DNA of 27,178 nucleotides, taken from assembly GCA_002410755.1 (NCBI GenBank), contig DHOL01000036.1, forward strand, positions 1 to 27,178. The letters run 5' to 3'. The DNA is from Ruminococcaceae bacterium UBA5391 (GTDB taxonomy: Bacteria; Bacillota; Clostridia; Oscillospirales; Acutalibacteraceae). The notes under the pieces were generated by a model. That model saw only the letters and a program-made list of their open reading frames with translations, did no database searches and was not told the origin of the DNA. The number at the start of each line of letters is the position of its first letter. The first letter of the stretch is position 1. The position numbers and the translations under genes are program-made. Positions 15,851 through 24,881 of this stretch are shown here, piece after piece.

Positions 15851-17705
15851 GATTTGCGCACTCCATCAATATCATTTGGTACATTCCTTCATCATCGAGG
15901 CCAAGAGAATGCAGGGCCTGCTCCATTGTTGCATGGGCAACGAAATCAGTGATTGCGCGAAGGCGGAAAATACCCTTCCAGCCATTTTGGCTGAGAAGAT
16001 ATCCGAAATGTTCTCCAACACCACCCTGTGCAATTCCCTCTTCAAAAAAGAAAATATGCTTTGCTTTGGACGCCGAACGAACAGCTTCCAAAGCGATTGG
16101 ACAGATGCGGTTCAGTTTCAGAATATTTGCTGAAATCCCCTTCCCTGCAAGGTGCAGTAAAGCAAGGCAGGCATAAGAAAACAGTCTTCCATATGTCACA
16201 ATCGTAATTTCTGCATCTGCGTTACCATACTGATCAAACGGACAGCCACATGGCTCAAAATCTCTAGGACGATACAGTTGATTACCGCGTGGATAGCGCA
16301 CGGCAGAAATTCCAGGGCTGTCATACAGCGCCATACGCAGGCACGGCTTCATTTCGTCGTAATACGCAGGTGAATAGACTGCCATACCCGGAACTGTATT
16401 AAAATAGGCTGCGTCAAAAATACCCTGGTGAGACTGGCCGTCCTCCCCGACAACACCTGCACGGTCTACAGCTAAAACGACTTTGACACGCTGCATGGCA
16501 ACATCATGAATCAATTGGTCGTACCCACGCTGCAAGAAGGAAGAATATACGGCAAAAACAGGAAGCATTCCGCCGACTGCAAGACCTCCGCAAAATGTGA
16601 CCGCATGTTCTTCCGCAATGCCTGTGTCAAAAAAGCGCTGCGGGAACATTTCAGCAAACTTTGTAAGTCCAGTCCCTGTCTGCATGGCGGCGGTTACCCC
16701 GCAAATTCTCGGATCCTTTGCCGCGAAGCTGCAAATGGCATCCCCAAAAACGGCAGAGAAACAAGGGCCAGCAACTTTGAGCTTGCCTGTAGCAATATTA
16801 AAACCGGAAACTCCATGGTAAGCATCAGGGTTGCGTTCCGCATAATAATATCCTTTTCCCTTTTGCGTAATAACATGGAGGAAAACAGGATGATTAATAC
16901 TTTTTACATTGTTGAAGACTTCAATCAGCTTATTAACATCATGGCCATCAAATGGGCCATAGTAATAAAAACCCATGTCTTCAAAGATTGTGCTGTTGTA
17001 CATAAGCTGCTTTACAACAGCCTTGGAACGTGTCAGGGCATGATGCATCGGCTCACCGATAATCGGTATCTGATCCAGAGCCTGTTCTACATTGCCTTTA
17101 ATACGGAAATAGGACGGTTCCGTGCGGATTTTAGAGAGGTAGCTCGCCATAGAACCAACATTCCGAGAAATTGACATTTTATTGTCATTTAAAACAACAA
17201 TAAAATTTTTCCGCATACGGCCCGCATTATTCAGCCCTTCATAGGCAAGGCCGCCAGTTAAGGCCCCATCACCAATTACAGCTACGGTAAACCCGGGTTT
17301 TCCGGTCAGCTCCTTTGCTTTTGCAAGACCAAGTGCCGAGGAAATTGATGTGCTGCTATGGCCGCAGCTAAAAGGATCATACTTGCTTTCCTGCCGGTTC
17401 GGAAAACCGGAAAGCCCATTCTGTTTGCGGATTGTTGAAATCCGGTCATACCTTCCGGTCAGAATTTTATGGGTATAGGACTGATGGCCGACATCCCAGA
17501 CGATACGGTCGTCTGGATTGCTGAAAGCATACTCCAGCGCAACTGTAAGCTCTACGGCTCCCAAATTGGAAGCAAGATGTCCACCATTTGTAGAAATTGT
17601 GCGAATCAAACATGTACGAATTTCAGAGCAGAGCCGGATTAGTTTTTCGGGCGACAGTCCCTTCAGGTCTTCCGGGGAATGAATGTTATTCAGAAGACCG
17701 CCCAT
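15831..17705 (-). CDS. dxs: 1-deoxy-D-xylulose-5-phosphate synthase
   Basis: A 624-residue thiamine-diphosphate enzyme that condenses pyruvate and glyceraldehyde 3-phosphate in the first step of the MEP isoprenoid pathway. Seen in order: DVGHQSYTHKILTGR, the TPP motif GDGALTGGLAYEGLNNAG with the closing NDNKMSIS, the catalytic GIAEEHAV segment in the central domain, and DRAGVVGEDGQSHQGIFD. The C-terminal transketolase-like domain follows. AGGTGGAG precedes the ATG by 6 bases. It starts 27 bases after folD. The xseA, xseB and ispA genes that often lie between folD and dxs in clostridia are missing here. Confidence 0.97.
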   Translation of the reverse strand: MGGLLNNIHSPEDLKGLSPEKLIRLCSEIRTCLIRTISTNGGHLASNLGAVELTVALEYAFSNPDDRIVWDVGHQSYTHKILTGRYDRISTIRKQNGLSGFPNRQESKYDPFSCGHSSTSISSALGLAKAKELTGKPGFTVAVIGDGALTGGLAYEGLNNAGRMRKNFIVVLNDNKMSISRNVGSMASYLSKIRTEPSYFRIKGNVEQALDQIPIIGEPMHHALTRSKAVVKQLMYNSTIFEDMGFYYYGPFDGHDVNKLIEVFNNVKSINHPVFLHVITQKGKGYYYAERNPDAYHGVSGFNIATGKLKVAGPCFSAVFGDAICSFAAKDPRICGVTAAMQTGTGLTKFAEMFPQRFFDTGIAEEHAVTFCGGLAVGGMLPVFAVYSSFLQRGYDQLIHDVAMQRVKVVLAVDRAGVVGEDGQSHQGIFDAAYFNTVPGMAVYSPAYYDEMKPCLRMALYDSPGISAVRYPRGNQLYRPRDFEPCGCPFDQYGNADAEITIVTYGRLFSYACLALLHLAGKGISANILKLNRICPIALEAVRSASKAKHIFFFEEGIAQGGVGEHFGYLLSQNGWKGIFRLRAITDFVAHATMEQALHSLGLDDEGMYQMILMECANHGEKAT

Positions 17706-17732
17706 TGTTTCTCCACCTCTGACTTAACTTTA

Positions 17733-18590
17733 TTAAACGGAAATTCCGTTTTGTATTTTTGCGGCTGTAACTGTATTCTCCAAAAGCATAGCCCTTGTCA
17801 TCGGCCCAACACCGCCCGGTACCGGCGTAATGTAAGACACTAGAGACTCAACGGCAGCGAAGTCAACATCACCGCAAAGCTTACCATGCTCATCACGGTC
17901 CATACCGACATCAATCACCACTGCACCCGGCTTTACCATGTCAGCCGTAACAAATTTGGGCTTTCCGACCGCTGAGACCAAAATATCTGCTGAAGCACAG
18001 ATCTTATGGAGATTCTGCGTTCGGCTATGACAAACCGTCACAGTGCCATTTTCATGAAGCAGGAGCATTGCCATGGGCTTTCCTACAATATTGCTGCGCC
18101 CAATTACAACGCAATGCTTCCCTTCCACAGAAATTGATTCGTGGTGCAGAAGGACCATAATGCCTGCCGGTGTGCAGGGAAGAAAACGATAGTTGCCAAT
18201 CATGATTCTGCCAACATTGGCGGGATGAAATGCATCTACATCTTTTTCCGGACTGATTGTTTCAATTACACCCTGCTCGTCCAGTCCTTTCGGCAGCGGA
18301 AGCTGAACAAGGATTCCATTGATTTCTTTTCTGCCATTCAGGGTACGAACTAAATTCAGAAGTTCCTCCTGTGTTGTTGTCTCCGGAAGAGAAAATTCTT
18401 CTGAATGAATTCCAACTTTTGAACAGTCTTTTTCCTTGCTAGTAACATACGTCCGTGAAGCAGGATTGTTCCCTACCAGTACAACAGCTAATCCCGGGGT
18501 AACTCCCTGCTCTTTCAGTCTGGCAACCTTTTCAGCGACTTGAGCACGCGTCTCGGCTGCAATCGCCTTACCATCAATGATTTTTGACAT
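17733..18590 (-). CDS. folD: Bifunctional methylenetetrahydrofolate dehydrogenase/cyclohydrolase
   Basis: A 285-residue FolD that interconverts 5,10-methylene-, methenyl- and formyl-tetrahydrofolate using NADP(H). The catalytic YxxxK is at Tyr48-Lys52, QLPLPKGLDEQGVIETISPEKDVDAFHPANVG lies in the middle, GRSNIVGKPMAMLLL is the nucleotide-binding segment, and TPVPGGVGPMTRAML is near the C-terminus. Length is normal. GGAGG 5 bases upstream supports the ATG. It lies 60 bases after lgt, and the next gene dxs follows closely. Confidence 0.97.
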   Translation of the reverse strand: MSKIIDGKAIAAETRAQVAEKVARLKEQGVTPGLAVVLVGNNPASRTYVTSKEKDCSKVGIHSEEFSLPETTTQEELLNLVRTLNGRKEINGILVQLPLPKGLDEQGVIETISPEKDVDAFHPANVGRIMIGNYRFLPCTPAGIMVLLHHESISVEGKHCVVIGRSNIVGKPMAMLLLHENGTVTVCHSRTQNLHKICASADILVSAVGKPKFVTADMVKPGAVVIDVGMDRDEHGKLCGDVDFAAVESLVSYITPVPGGVGPMTRAMLLENTVTAAKIQNGISV

Positions 18591-18650
18591 TCCCGCCTCC
18601 GATTCTGTTAAGCGCCTCCGATATGACTGAAGGCACTGCTTTTCGCCTTC

Positions 18651-19787
18651 CTATTTTCCCTGAGGAGTATTATTATTGTCCTGAATTTTCTCTTCTGGAG
18701 AAGATTTTTTCTCTGAAGCCTGTACAGCAGGCTCAGCCGACTGTTCTGGAGACTGTGCAGTTCCCGAAGAAGCTTTTGCCTCTCCGAAACGCACTGTTTC
18801 ATTGCGGACCGATTCTCCTGCCATTACTTTTCTCGCCTGCTCACCATTTTCAAAGATTGTGCTCGTCCCATCCTCAAGAATGGGAACAGCATTTTCTTTT
18901 GCTTTTTTCCGGCTTTTTTTAACAGCGACTTCATCAACTATCGCGTTCAGCTCCATTATTTTTTTAGAGCCGCATCCCGTCAGGGATGTCCTCTTGCGGA
19001 AAACAATCAGCAGGGTAGCCGATACAATAACCGCAGCAGCAGCTACAACCTGAGAAATCCGCAGGGGAACATATGGTGTTAAAAGGCTATCCGTACGGAG
19101 ACCTTCAATAAAGAAACGCCCAACACCGTACCAAAGGCTGTAAAGCAGGAATACCTGTCCATCATACCTGCGGAATTTTCTGCTGAATCCATGCAGCAAA
19201 AGGAATCCAATCAGGCACCAGAGTGATTCATAGAGGAAGCAAGGGTGAACACCGGTCGTTGAAATGCTTTCTGTGTTCTCGCTGACCATACGCCAAGGCA
19301 AATCAGTTGCTGCTCCAAACGCTTCCTGATTCATAAAGTTTCCCCAGCGGCCGATACTCTGACCAATCAGGAATCCAAGTGAAGCAAGGTCAAGCACAGC
19401 CGGAACGCTGATTTTATGGTGTTTTGCCATCAGGGCACCGCAGAGCAAGCCTCCAATGATGCCCCCATAAATGGCAAGGCCGCCGTTCCAGATGTAAAAG
19501 ATACTGGCAGGGTTCTTGATAAATTCATCACTCGCATCAAAAAGGACATAATACAGACGTGCTCCGATAATGCCGCCGATGATGCCGGCAATAACAGCAT
19601 CCGTAAACTTATCCTCATCCATATGAAAGCGCTTGCAGCTTTTCAGTGTATAGAAAAAAGCGAGCAAAAAGCCTATGGCAATCAAAATGCCATACCAGGC
19701 AAAAGGATGACCGTTAATGTAAAATGCAGTTGGATTGATAGTAACATTGATACCAATACCTGGGAACTGGACATGATACATATACAT
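18651..19787 (-). CDS. lgt: Prolipoprotein diacylglyceryl transferase with a long C-terminal tail
   Basis: A 378-residue membrane enzyme that transfers diacylglycerol from phosphatidylglycerol to the cysteine of prolipoproteins. The core (1-262) has about seven helices and the Lgt signatures: HPFAWYGILIAIGF, GGLAIYGGIIGG, and IGRWGNFMNQEAFG with the catalytic-region arginine and asparagine. Residues 263-378 form an extra hydrophilic tail rich in Lys, Glu, Ser and Ala, absent from ordinary Lgt proteins of about 260-290 residues. The tail contains no domain I recognise and is probably cytoplasmic and disordered. It sits 40 bases after ymfH, with only a weak ribosome site before the ATG. Confidence 0.94.
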   Translation of the reverse strand: MYMYHVQFPGIGINVTINPTAFYINGHPFAWYGILIAIGFLLAFFYTLKSCKRFHMDEDKFTDAVIAGIIGGIIGARLYYVLFDASDEFIKNPASIFYIWNGGLAIYGGIIGGLLCGALMAKHHKISVPAVLDLASLGFLIGQSIGRWGNFMNQEAFGAATDLPWRMVSENTESISTTGVHPCFLYESLWCLIGFLLLHGFSRKFRRYDGQVFLLYSLWYGVGRFFIEGLRTDSLLTPYVPLRISQVVAAAAVIVSATLLIVFRKRTSLTGCGSKKIMELNAIVDEVAVKKSRKKAKENAVPILEDGTSTIFENGEQARKVMAGESVRNETVRFGEAKASSGTAQSPEQSAEPAVQASEKKSSPEEKIQDNNNTPQGK

Positions 19788-19827
19788 GCTGACACCACTT
19801 CTTTAACCAAATTTTTATGCAGAAAGT

Positions 19828-21114
19828 TTACTGATCCGGACTGATGATGGAAAGGGAAGCATGACCTGGGTCCATCTGTGTCTTAAGCCGCTCCATCACT
19901 GCCTCCTCATCGGCTTCTGCGACTGCCGAAAGATAAGAGAATATCTCTCTTCCCGCAAAATCAAGTGACAGAATGGAATTTGCTATGTTGCTCGGAAGAT
20001 TCATTGCGCCAAGGTATTTTCCATAGACCGTATTTCTTGCGCAGCGGAACGTTTCCCGCCCAACGCCTTCCTGCCGAAACCGCTCAATTTCTTTCAGGAT
20101 CATGTCTTCTACAGCGTCTGGATCCTTTGATTCGCCGGAAAAAATGACGGAAGCAAAGCCGGGCCCTTCAAAATATTCACTGCCAAATGACGCTTCATTA
20201 ATCAGTCCGGCATCAATGAGTCTGCAGTAAAGTGGGGAAGCAGGTGAAGCAAGAGCTTCCAGAAGAATATCTGTATAAGCAAGCTGCCTGACATCTGCAC
20301 GGCCTTTCACCGCTGGTTCCTTAAAACCAAGTTGGAATAGCGGTGCGGCTACGGACATTTTTTGCTCAATTCTGGGATTTACAATAGAATCAGGCTCTGG
20401 CTTAAAGATGCGCTCTACTGCCATAGGCTTTGATGGACGAAGCATTTTGTCGCAGATACTTAGGACTTCTTCCGGGTTAACATTACCTGCAACACAGAGG
20501 GCCATATTATTAAGGTTATAGAAAGTACGGTAACATTCATAAAGCAGTTCCGGGGTGATTTCCGCAATGCTTTCTGCCGTGCCTGCAATATCCGTTTTCA
20601 CAGGATGGCTGTGGTACATCGCCCGCAGCAGATTAAAAAGTACACGCCAACCCGGCGTATCCTCATACATACGGATTTCCTGACCGATGATGCCCTGCTC
20701 CTTCTGTACCGTCTCTTCCGTAAAATAAGGCTGCTGGACAAAATCGAGCAGAATTCCAAGGCAGTCACAAAAATGTTTCGTACATGAAAACACATAGCAG
20801 GTCATATCAAAAGAAGTGTATGCATTTACCAAAGCGCCTACTTTTGCGTAGCGTGCATCAACATTCCCTTCTTTGCTCTCAAACATTTTGTGTTCAAGGT
20901 AATGTGCTATGCCTGCCGGAACGCGATGAACCCCTTCCTCTCCGGAAATCCGAAAGCAATTATCAATGGAGCCATACTTTGTTCCAAAAACGGCATAAGC
21001 GGAATTATATTTTTCTTTTGGATAAATGAATATCTTTAAACCGGAAGGATGGCGGACTTCATAGTAATGATCTCCGAGACGTTCACTGCGGATTTCCTGA
21101 ACCCCTTGTTCCAT
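19828..21114 (-). CDS. ymfH: M16 peptidase-like protein YmfH
   Basis: A 428-residue M16 (insulinase-like) protein. The inverted zinc motif HxxEH is intact at His71, Glu74 and His75 (HYLEHKMFE), preceded by GI and followed by the typical helical segments. Together with the upstream gene it matches the YmfF/YmfH pair of Firmicutes; in Bacillus this pair is named for an association with the 5-aminopentanol modification of elongation factor P. The ATG overlaps the ymfF stop by one base (TGATG), so translation is coupled. It is probably the catalytic half of a heterodimer. Confidence 0.9.
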   Translation of the reverse strand: MEQGVQEIRSERLGDHYYEVRHPSGLKIFIYPKEKYNSAYAVFGTKYGSIDNCFRISGEEGVHRVPAGIAHYLEHKMFESKEGNVDARYAKVGALVNAYTSFDMTCYVFSCTKHFCDCLGILLDFVQQPYFTEETVQKEQGIIGQEIRMYEDTPGWRVLFNLLRAMYHSHPVKTDIAGTAESIAEITPELLYECYRTFYNLNNMALCVAGNVNPEEVLSICDKMLRPSKPMAVERIFKPEPDSIVNPRIEQKMSVAAPLFQLGFKEPAVKGRADVRQLAYTDILLEALASPASPLYCRLIDAGLINEASFGSEYFEGPGFASVIFSGESKDPDAVEDMILKEIERFRQEGVGRETFRCARNTVYGKYLGAMNLPSNIANSILSLDFAGREIFSYLSAVAEADEEAVMERLKTQMDPGHASLSIISPDQ

Positions 21115-22406
21115 CAGTTTTTCACCTCATTCCCTGTGAGGCGGTATACGGTATCAAGCGTCATGTGCTGTGCAGCCTCAACAATCTCTTCACGGGTTAC
21201 ATCGTTTACCATGTCTGCTTCCTCTTCCGGCGTGCGTGTTGGTGCATACATAGTTTTCACCAAGTACCAGTTTTCCATTGCCTCAAGTGAATCTGAAAAC
21301 GTGTGATAGATATTTGACAGATAGCACTTTGCCTCCGTAACTTCTTCATCTGTGAAATTCCCACTGCGGATTTCCTCAAGTTGGGAAAGGATTTCCTCTT
21401 CTGCACGCTTAAGGTTTTTCTGCTCTACACCACTCTGTACTTCCAGAATACCCTTTACTGAATTGTAAGCAGGTGCGCAGTAATAACAGAGGCCCATTTT
21501 TTCACGGACATTAAGAAACAGTTTCGAGGTAGGCATGCCACCATAAAGCGCATTCATCAGCTTTACGACAGGCGCACCTTTTTCCGGTTCTGCGCATCCC
21601 GTGCGAAACCCAATGACGAGTTTCGACTGCGCAACATTCATCCGCTCAGTAACATCTTTCTTTTTGCCTGCCACTTTTTTCACAACCGTCGGGCACAGTT
21701 CAAATGATGTTCTTCCAAGAGAACGAAAAGCATCGGAAAACTCACGAAACGCCGGTTCCGGATCGCAGTCTCCCAGCACAAAGATTTCGACTCTGGCATG
21801 CCGAATCATATATTCCCATGCTGCCGTAAGGTTTTCCCGCCTCAAGCTCGTAATCTCTTTTTTTGAACCCAAGCGTCCAATGCCATAAGGCTCGTCCACA
21901 CACATGATTTCTTCACAGCGGCGGAGCGCATAGCCTACTTTATTATTGAATTCTGCGTCAAGTGTTTCTTCCAACTGCCGCTTTTCCTGAAGAAAACCAT
22001 CCTCCGGGAAAAGACCATCCTGCAACGGTGGAGCAAAGCAGACACTGCAAAGAAGGTTAGAAAGCTCAGCAGAAATCTTTTCACCATCCAGCGCATAACG
22101 GTCTGCAATCGCGGATGCAGAAACCGAAAGGATCTGGACATCACCCAAGCGCTGGACGTCAGCATCAAGCACAGCCCCATAGAGTTCAGCAAGATGCTCA
22201 TTCAGCTTTGTAAAGTCTGGATATTCTCTGCTTGCCCGCTTTAGGAGGAAAGGGAGAATTGCATTGGAAGAAACTGTCTTCCGGTTTAACGGAAGAAAAA
22301 AGTTAACCGACATCAATACCGTTTTGTAGCGGTCATCCCGAATTCCCCGGAATGTCACACCGCTGCAGACGGAACGCTGTGTAATTCCTGCCATTAGCTG
22401 ATTCAT
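21114..22406 (-). CDS. ymfF: M16 peptidase-like protein YmfF, zinc motif lost
   Basis: A protein of about 430 residues, the non-catalytic partner of YmfH. The region that should carry HxxEH reads FLLKRASREYPDFTKLNEHLAELYGA, so the zinc ligands are absent, as known for YmfF-type subunits. Later segments (GLCYYCAPAYNSVKGILEVQSGV) match the second M16 lobe. The start is uncertain: an ATG at 22406 lies directly after a GGAG with almost no spacing, a TTG at 22412 has no ribosome site, and an ATG 12 bases further in is also possible. It is the first gene of the long minus-strand cluster. Confidence 0.88.
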   Translation of the reverse strand: MNQLMAGITQRSVCSGVTFRGIRDDRYKTVLMSVNFFLPLNRKTVSSNAILPFLLKRASREYPDFTKLNEHLAELYGAVLDADVQRLGDVQILSVSASAIADRYALDGEKISAELSNLLCSVCFAPPLQDGLFPEDGFLQEKRQLEETLDAEFNNKVGYALRRCEEIMCVDEPYGIGRLGSKKEITSLRRENLTAAWEYMIRHARVEIFVLGDCDPEPAFREFSDAFRSLGRTSFELCPTVVKKVAGKKKDVTERMNVAQSKLVIGFRTGCAEPEKGAPVVKLMNALYGGMPTSKLFLNVREKMGLCYYCAPAYNSVKGILEVQSGVEQKNLKRAEEEILSQLEEIRSGNFTDEEVTEAKCYLSNIYHTFSDSLEAMENWYLVKTMYAPTRTPEEEADMVNDVTREEIVEAAQHMTLDTVYRLTGNEVKN

Positions 22407-22436
22407 CTCCAAATGGAACAGTATGAAACGTATTGT

Positions 22437-22465
22437 ATTATAGCACAGAAGAAGGCGGCAGAAAA
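22437..22465 (-). promoter_or_regulatory. Promoter of the ymfF-ymfH-lgt cluster
   Basis: On the minus strand an extended -10 TG-C-TATAAT (TATAAT at 22442-22437) lies 31 bases before the ymfF ATG. The -35 position, 17 bases upstream, reads TTTTCT, which is weak. It is the only clear promoter I found for the long gene run that ends with recN. Confidence 0.6.
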
Positions 22466-22503
22466 GGATGGATGTTTTACTACAGGTAAATTTTGCAGCC
22501 TAT

Positions 22504-22995
22504 TCAGTAAAATAGCCCTTTTAATCTTGTAATTACCCAGTCGGATAATATAACGACACCCCAAATCAGAAAAAAGAATAAAATTACTGAAATGATTTTC
22601 ACGGCAATGCGCTTGCAGCGGCTCATAGGAACTTTCCCGTCCTGCTCGCCAGAATCTGCTTTTTTCTCCGATTCTTTTCCAGTTTTTAAGAAACCGATTC
22701 CGATTAAAATTTCTTTGGCATGCTCTATTTTATTAAATGGTATAAAAATACGGACATCCGAACATCTGCTTCGTCCAAGGATAATGGATATATAGCCGCC
22801 AGACCCGGAGGAGCGTGCCAGACACGGCACGGAAGACTCTTTGAAAGCCGCCGTAATGCGTATCGCCTCGTCTTCTCCAACCGTAAGCAGCAAAACCGGA
22901 TCATCCGGGCAAACTGGACGCAGTTTCCTGCTGCCGCAGAGTGGGCAGGTTTTCCCATCACGGCTCAGGACCTGGCATCTTTCACAATAAAGCAT
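22504..22995 (-). CDS. Zinc-ribbon and DUF2007-like membrane protein
   Basis: A 163-residue protein with an N-terminal zinc ribbon (Cys4, Cys7, Cys17, Cys20), then a domain at about 30-105 that resembles the DUF2007 'putative signal transducing' fold (VLLLTVGEDEAIRITAAFKESSVPCLAR, then FIPFNKIEHAKEIL), a charged linker, and one C-terminal membrane helix at about 131-151. The function is not known. The soluble part should face the cytoplasm. An AAGGGAGG site precedes the ATG. It is divergent from murC and read from its own promoter. Confidence 0.75.
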   Translation of the reverse strand: MLYCERCQVLSRDGKTCPLCGSRKLRPVCPDDPVLLLTVGEDEAIRITAAFKESSVPCLARSSGSGGYISIILGRSRCSDVRIFIPFNKIEHAKEILIGIGFLKTGKESEKKADSGEQDGKVPMSRCKRIAVKIISVILFFFLIWGVVILSDWVITRLKGLFY

Positions 22996-23020
22996 AGGCC
23001 CTCCCTTCTACTAATTTGTT

Positions 23021-23050
23021 ATTATAGCATAGTGGAATAGGCTGTGACAA
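23021..23050 (-). promoter_or_regulatory. Promoter of the zinc-ribbon gene
   Basis: On the minus strand TTGTCA (23050-23045) and TATAAT (23026-23021) with an 18-base spacer, 26 bases before the start codon. Confidence 0.65.
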
Positions 23051-23201
23051 GGATTGCTTTTCAGGCAATGAGGATATTCCCCGTGTTGCACAACGGCCGC
23101 AGTGTTTTTATAGCCTGTAAGGAAGTCGAAAGATTCTCCCTTCCTTTTAATTGTTTAAGAATTTCAGTTTGCAATTACACAGAAAGGTGTTTATTATTAG
23201 G

Positions 23202-23230
23202 TTGTTTGGCAATATATTATATAGTATACT
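23202..23230 (+). promoter_or_regulatory. murC promoter
   Basis: TTGTTT (23202-23207) and TATACT (23225-23230) with a 17-base spacer, 42 bases before the murC ATG. This supports the downstream start and makes the earlier in-frame codons non-coding. The roughly 150 bases between this and the divergent promoter hold no other signal that I recognise. Confidence 0.65.
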
Positions 23231-23271
23231 TTTCCGCTGGAAACGGCAGACAAAAGCTGAGGAGACGAAAG

Positions 23272-24678
23272 ATGGAAAACAACGATATCTTATCAAAAGT
23301 GAAAAGAGTGCATTTCGTGGGAATTGGCGGTTCTGGGATGTGCCCAATTGCCGAAATCCTGCTTCATAGGGGATATGAACTGACTGGATCGGACAATGCA
23401 GAATCGGATACCCTTGCACGCATCCGCACCTATGGAATTCCGGTTTTTATGGGCCAGCGTGCAGAGAACGTAAAGGGTGCAGAGCTTGTTGTTTATTCGG
23501 CAGCAATTAAAAACAATAATCCTGAGCTTACTGCTGCGAGGGAACTCGGGATTCCCACTGTAGAACGCTCCGTCATGCTTGGCATGGTAACCCGGCGCTT
23601 TGCTAACACCATAGCCATATCTGGAACGCATGGCAAAACAACAACAACAGCTATGATTACCCAGATTCTGCTGGAAGCCGGTTTAGATCCTTCCGCCATC
23701 ATCGGAGGAAAATTTCCGCTTATCGGCGGAAATGGAAGGGTAGGAAAATCACATACAATCGTCTGCGAAGCCTGTGAGTATGTTGATACGTTTTTGCAGC
23801 TCCACCCTGCGATCTCTGTAGTATTAAATATTGACAATGACCACCTTGACTATTTTGGCACAGTGGAAAACACAATCAGGTCATTTCATCAGTTCTGCCT
23901 CCAAACCAGCAAAGCAATTATCGTAAACGGCGATGATAAAAACGCCATGAAAGCTGTGAAGGGGATTACCAACGCTCATGTAATCACTTATGGTTTTGCA
24001 CCGTCAAATGATTACAGTGCATTGGATATTCAACCGACTAATCGGGCGCGTGAAAATTTTCAAATTGTAAAGTCTGGAGAAAAAATAGCCGAGATATCTC
24101 TTAGTATTCCAGGTAAACATAATATTTACAATGCGCTTGCCGCTTTTGCTGTTGCAGACCTGCTCAGCGTCAGTCCGCAGCAGATTGTAAAAAGTCTGCA
24201 TGCTTTTACAGGGGTTCACCGCCGTTTTGAGATGCTCGGTGAATACCAAGGTGTCACGGTCGCTGATGACTTTGCTCATCACCCAACAGAAATCCGTGCA
24301 ACGCTGACCGCAGCAAAGCAGATGGGCTTCACACGGATATGGGCTGTTTTTCAGCCGCATACCTATTCTCGTACCTACCTTCTTTTTAACGACTTTGTAA
24401 AAGCCCTCTCCATTGCGGATCGTGTTGTACTCTCCGAAATTCTTGCCGTACGTGAAACAAACACTTATCATATTTATTCCAAAGATCTCTCCGCAAAAAT
24501 TCCGGGAAGTGTATGGTTTAAAACCTTCGAGGAAATCGCGGATTATATTGTGAAAAACGCACAGGATGGTGACCTTGTCCTTACACTTGGCGGTGGCAAC
24601 ATTTATCAATGCGCCAACCTGATTGTTAAAAAATACAAAGCTCTTGAGCAGCAGCCATCACCAACCAATAAAGGGTGA
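23272..24678 (+). CDS. murC: UDP-N-acetylmuramate--L-alanine ligase
   Basis: A 468-residue Mur ligase that adds L-alanine to UDP-MurNAc in peptidoglycan synthesis. GIGGSGM at 17-23 binds the UDP sugar, GTHGKTTTT from 118 is the ATP P-loop, the NIDNDHLDYFG segment is the Mur ligase central motif, and HRRFE and DDFAHHPTEI mark the third domain. The open frame extends upstream to 23044, but the ATG at 23272 has GAGGAG 6-8 bases upstream and gives the usual MurC length. It stands alone rather than in a division and wall cluster. A strong terminator follows. Confidence 0.96.
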   Translation: MENNDILSKVKRVHFVGIGGSGMCPIAEILLHRGYELTGSDNAESDTLARIRTYGIPVFMGQRAENVKGAELVVYSAAIKNNNPELTAARELGIPTVERSVMLGMVTRRFANTIAISGTHGKTTTTAMITQILLEAGLDPSAIIGGKFPLIGGNGRVGKSHTIVCEACEYVDTFLQLHPAISVVLNIDNDHLDYFGTVENTIRSFHQFCLQTSKAIIVNGDDKNAMKAVKGITNAHVITYGFAPSNDYSALDIQPTNRARENFQIVKSGEKIAEISLSIPGKHNIYNALAAFAVADLLSVSPQQIVKSLHAFTGVHRRFEMLGEYQGVTVADDFAHHPTEIRATLTAAKQMGFTRIWAVFQPHTYSRTYLLFNDFVKALSIADRVVLSEILAVRETNTYHIYSKDLSAKIPGSVWFKTFEEIADYIVKNAQDGDLVLTLGGGNIYQCANLIVKKYKALEQQPSPTNKG

Positions 24679-24702
24679 AACTGTCACGTTGTCATTCTGC
24701 TT

Positions 24703-24745
24703 AAAATATCATGGAACTTTTGCAAAGATTCCATGATATTTTTTG
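24703..24745 (+). terminator. murC terminator
   Basis: AAAATATCATGGAA (from 24703) pairs with TTCCATGATATTTT over 12-14 bp with a 12-base loop, followed by more T. AT-rich but long stem; because the pairing includes the T tract it may also work in the opposite direction. Confidence 0.85.
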
Positions 24746-24793
24746 TACTTTTGTCTTATTCTTACCAACGATTTTCTATGAATCAAAAGGGAA

Positions 24794-24822
24794 TTGACTT
24801 TTCCATAACGACGTGATAGCAT
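24794..24822 (+). promoter_or_regulatory. Upstream promoter of ktrB
   Basis: TTGACT (24794-24799) and an extended -10 TG-A-TAGCAT (TAGCAT at 24817-24822) with a 17-base spacer, about 150 bases before ktrB. This would leave a leader of roughly 140 bases. I could not recognise a known riboswitch in it. Confidence 0.5.
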
Positions 24823-24881
24823 ATATCGAAGTCACTCAATAATTCCATTCTGAATTCTGCCATCTTGAGGCTTTTCTTTGG

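Noticed and set aside
16506..17174. Plus-strand open frame of 222 codons opposite dxs
   Set aside because: It is fully inside the dxs gene on the other strand and looks like a product of codon bias.
23044..23271. N-terminal extension of murC
   Set aside because: No ribosome site at the upstream codons, a promoter lies within the extension, and MurC proteins start near 23272.
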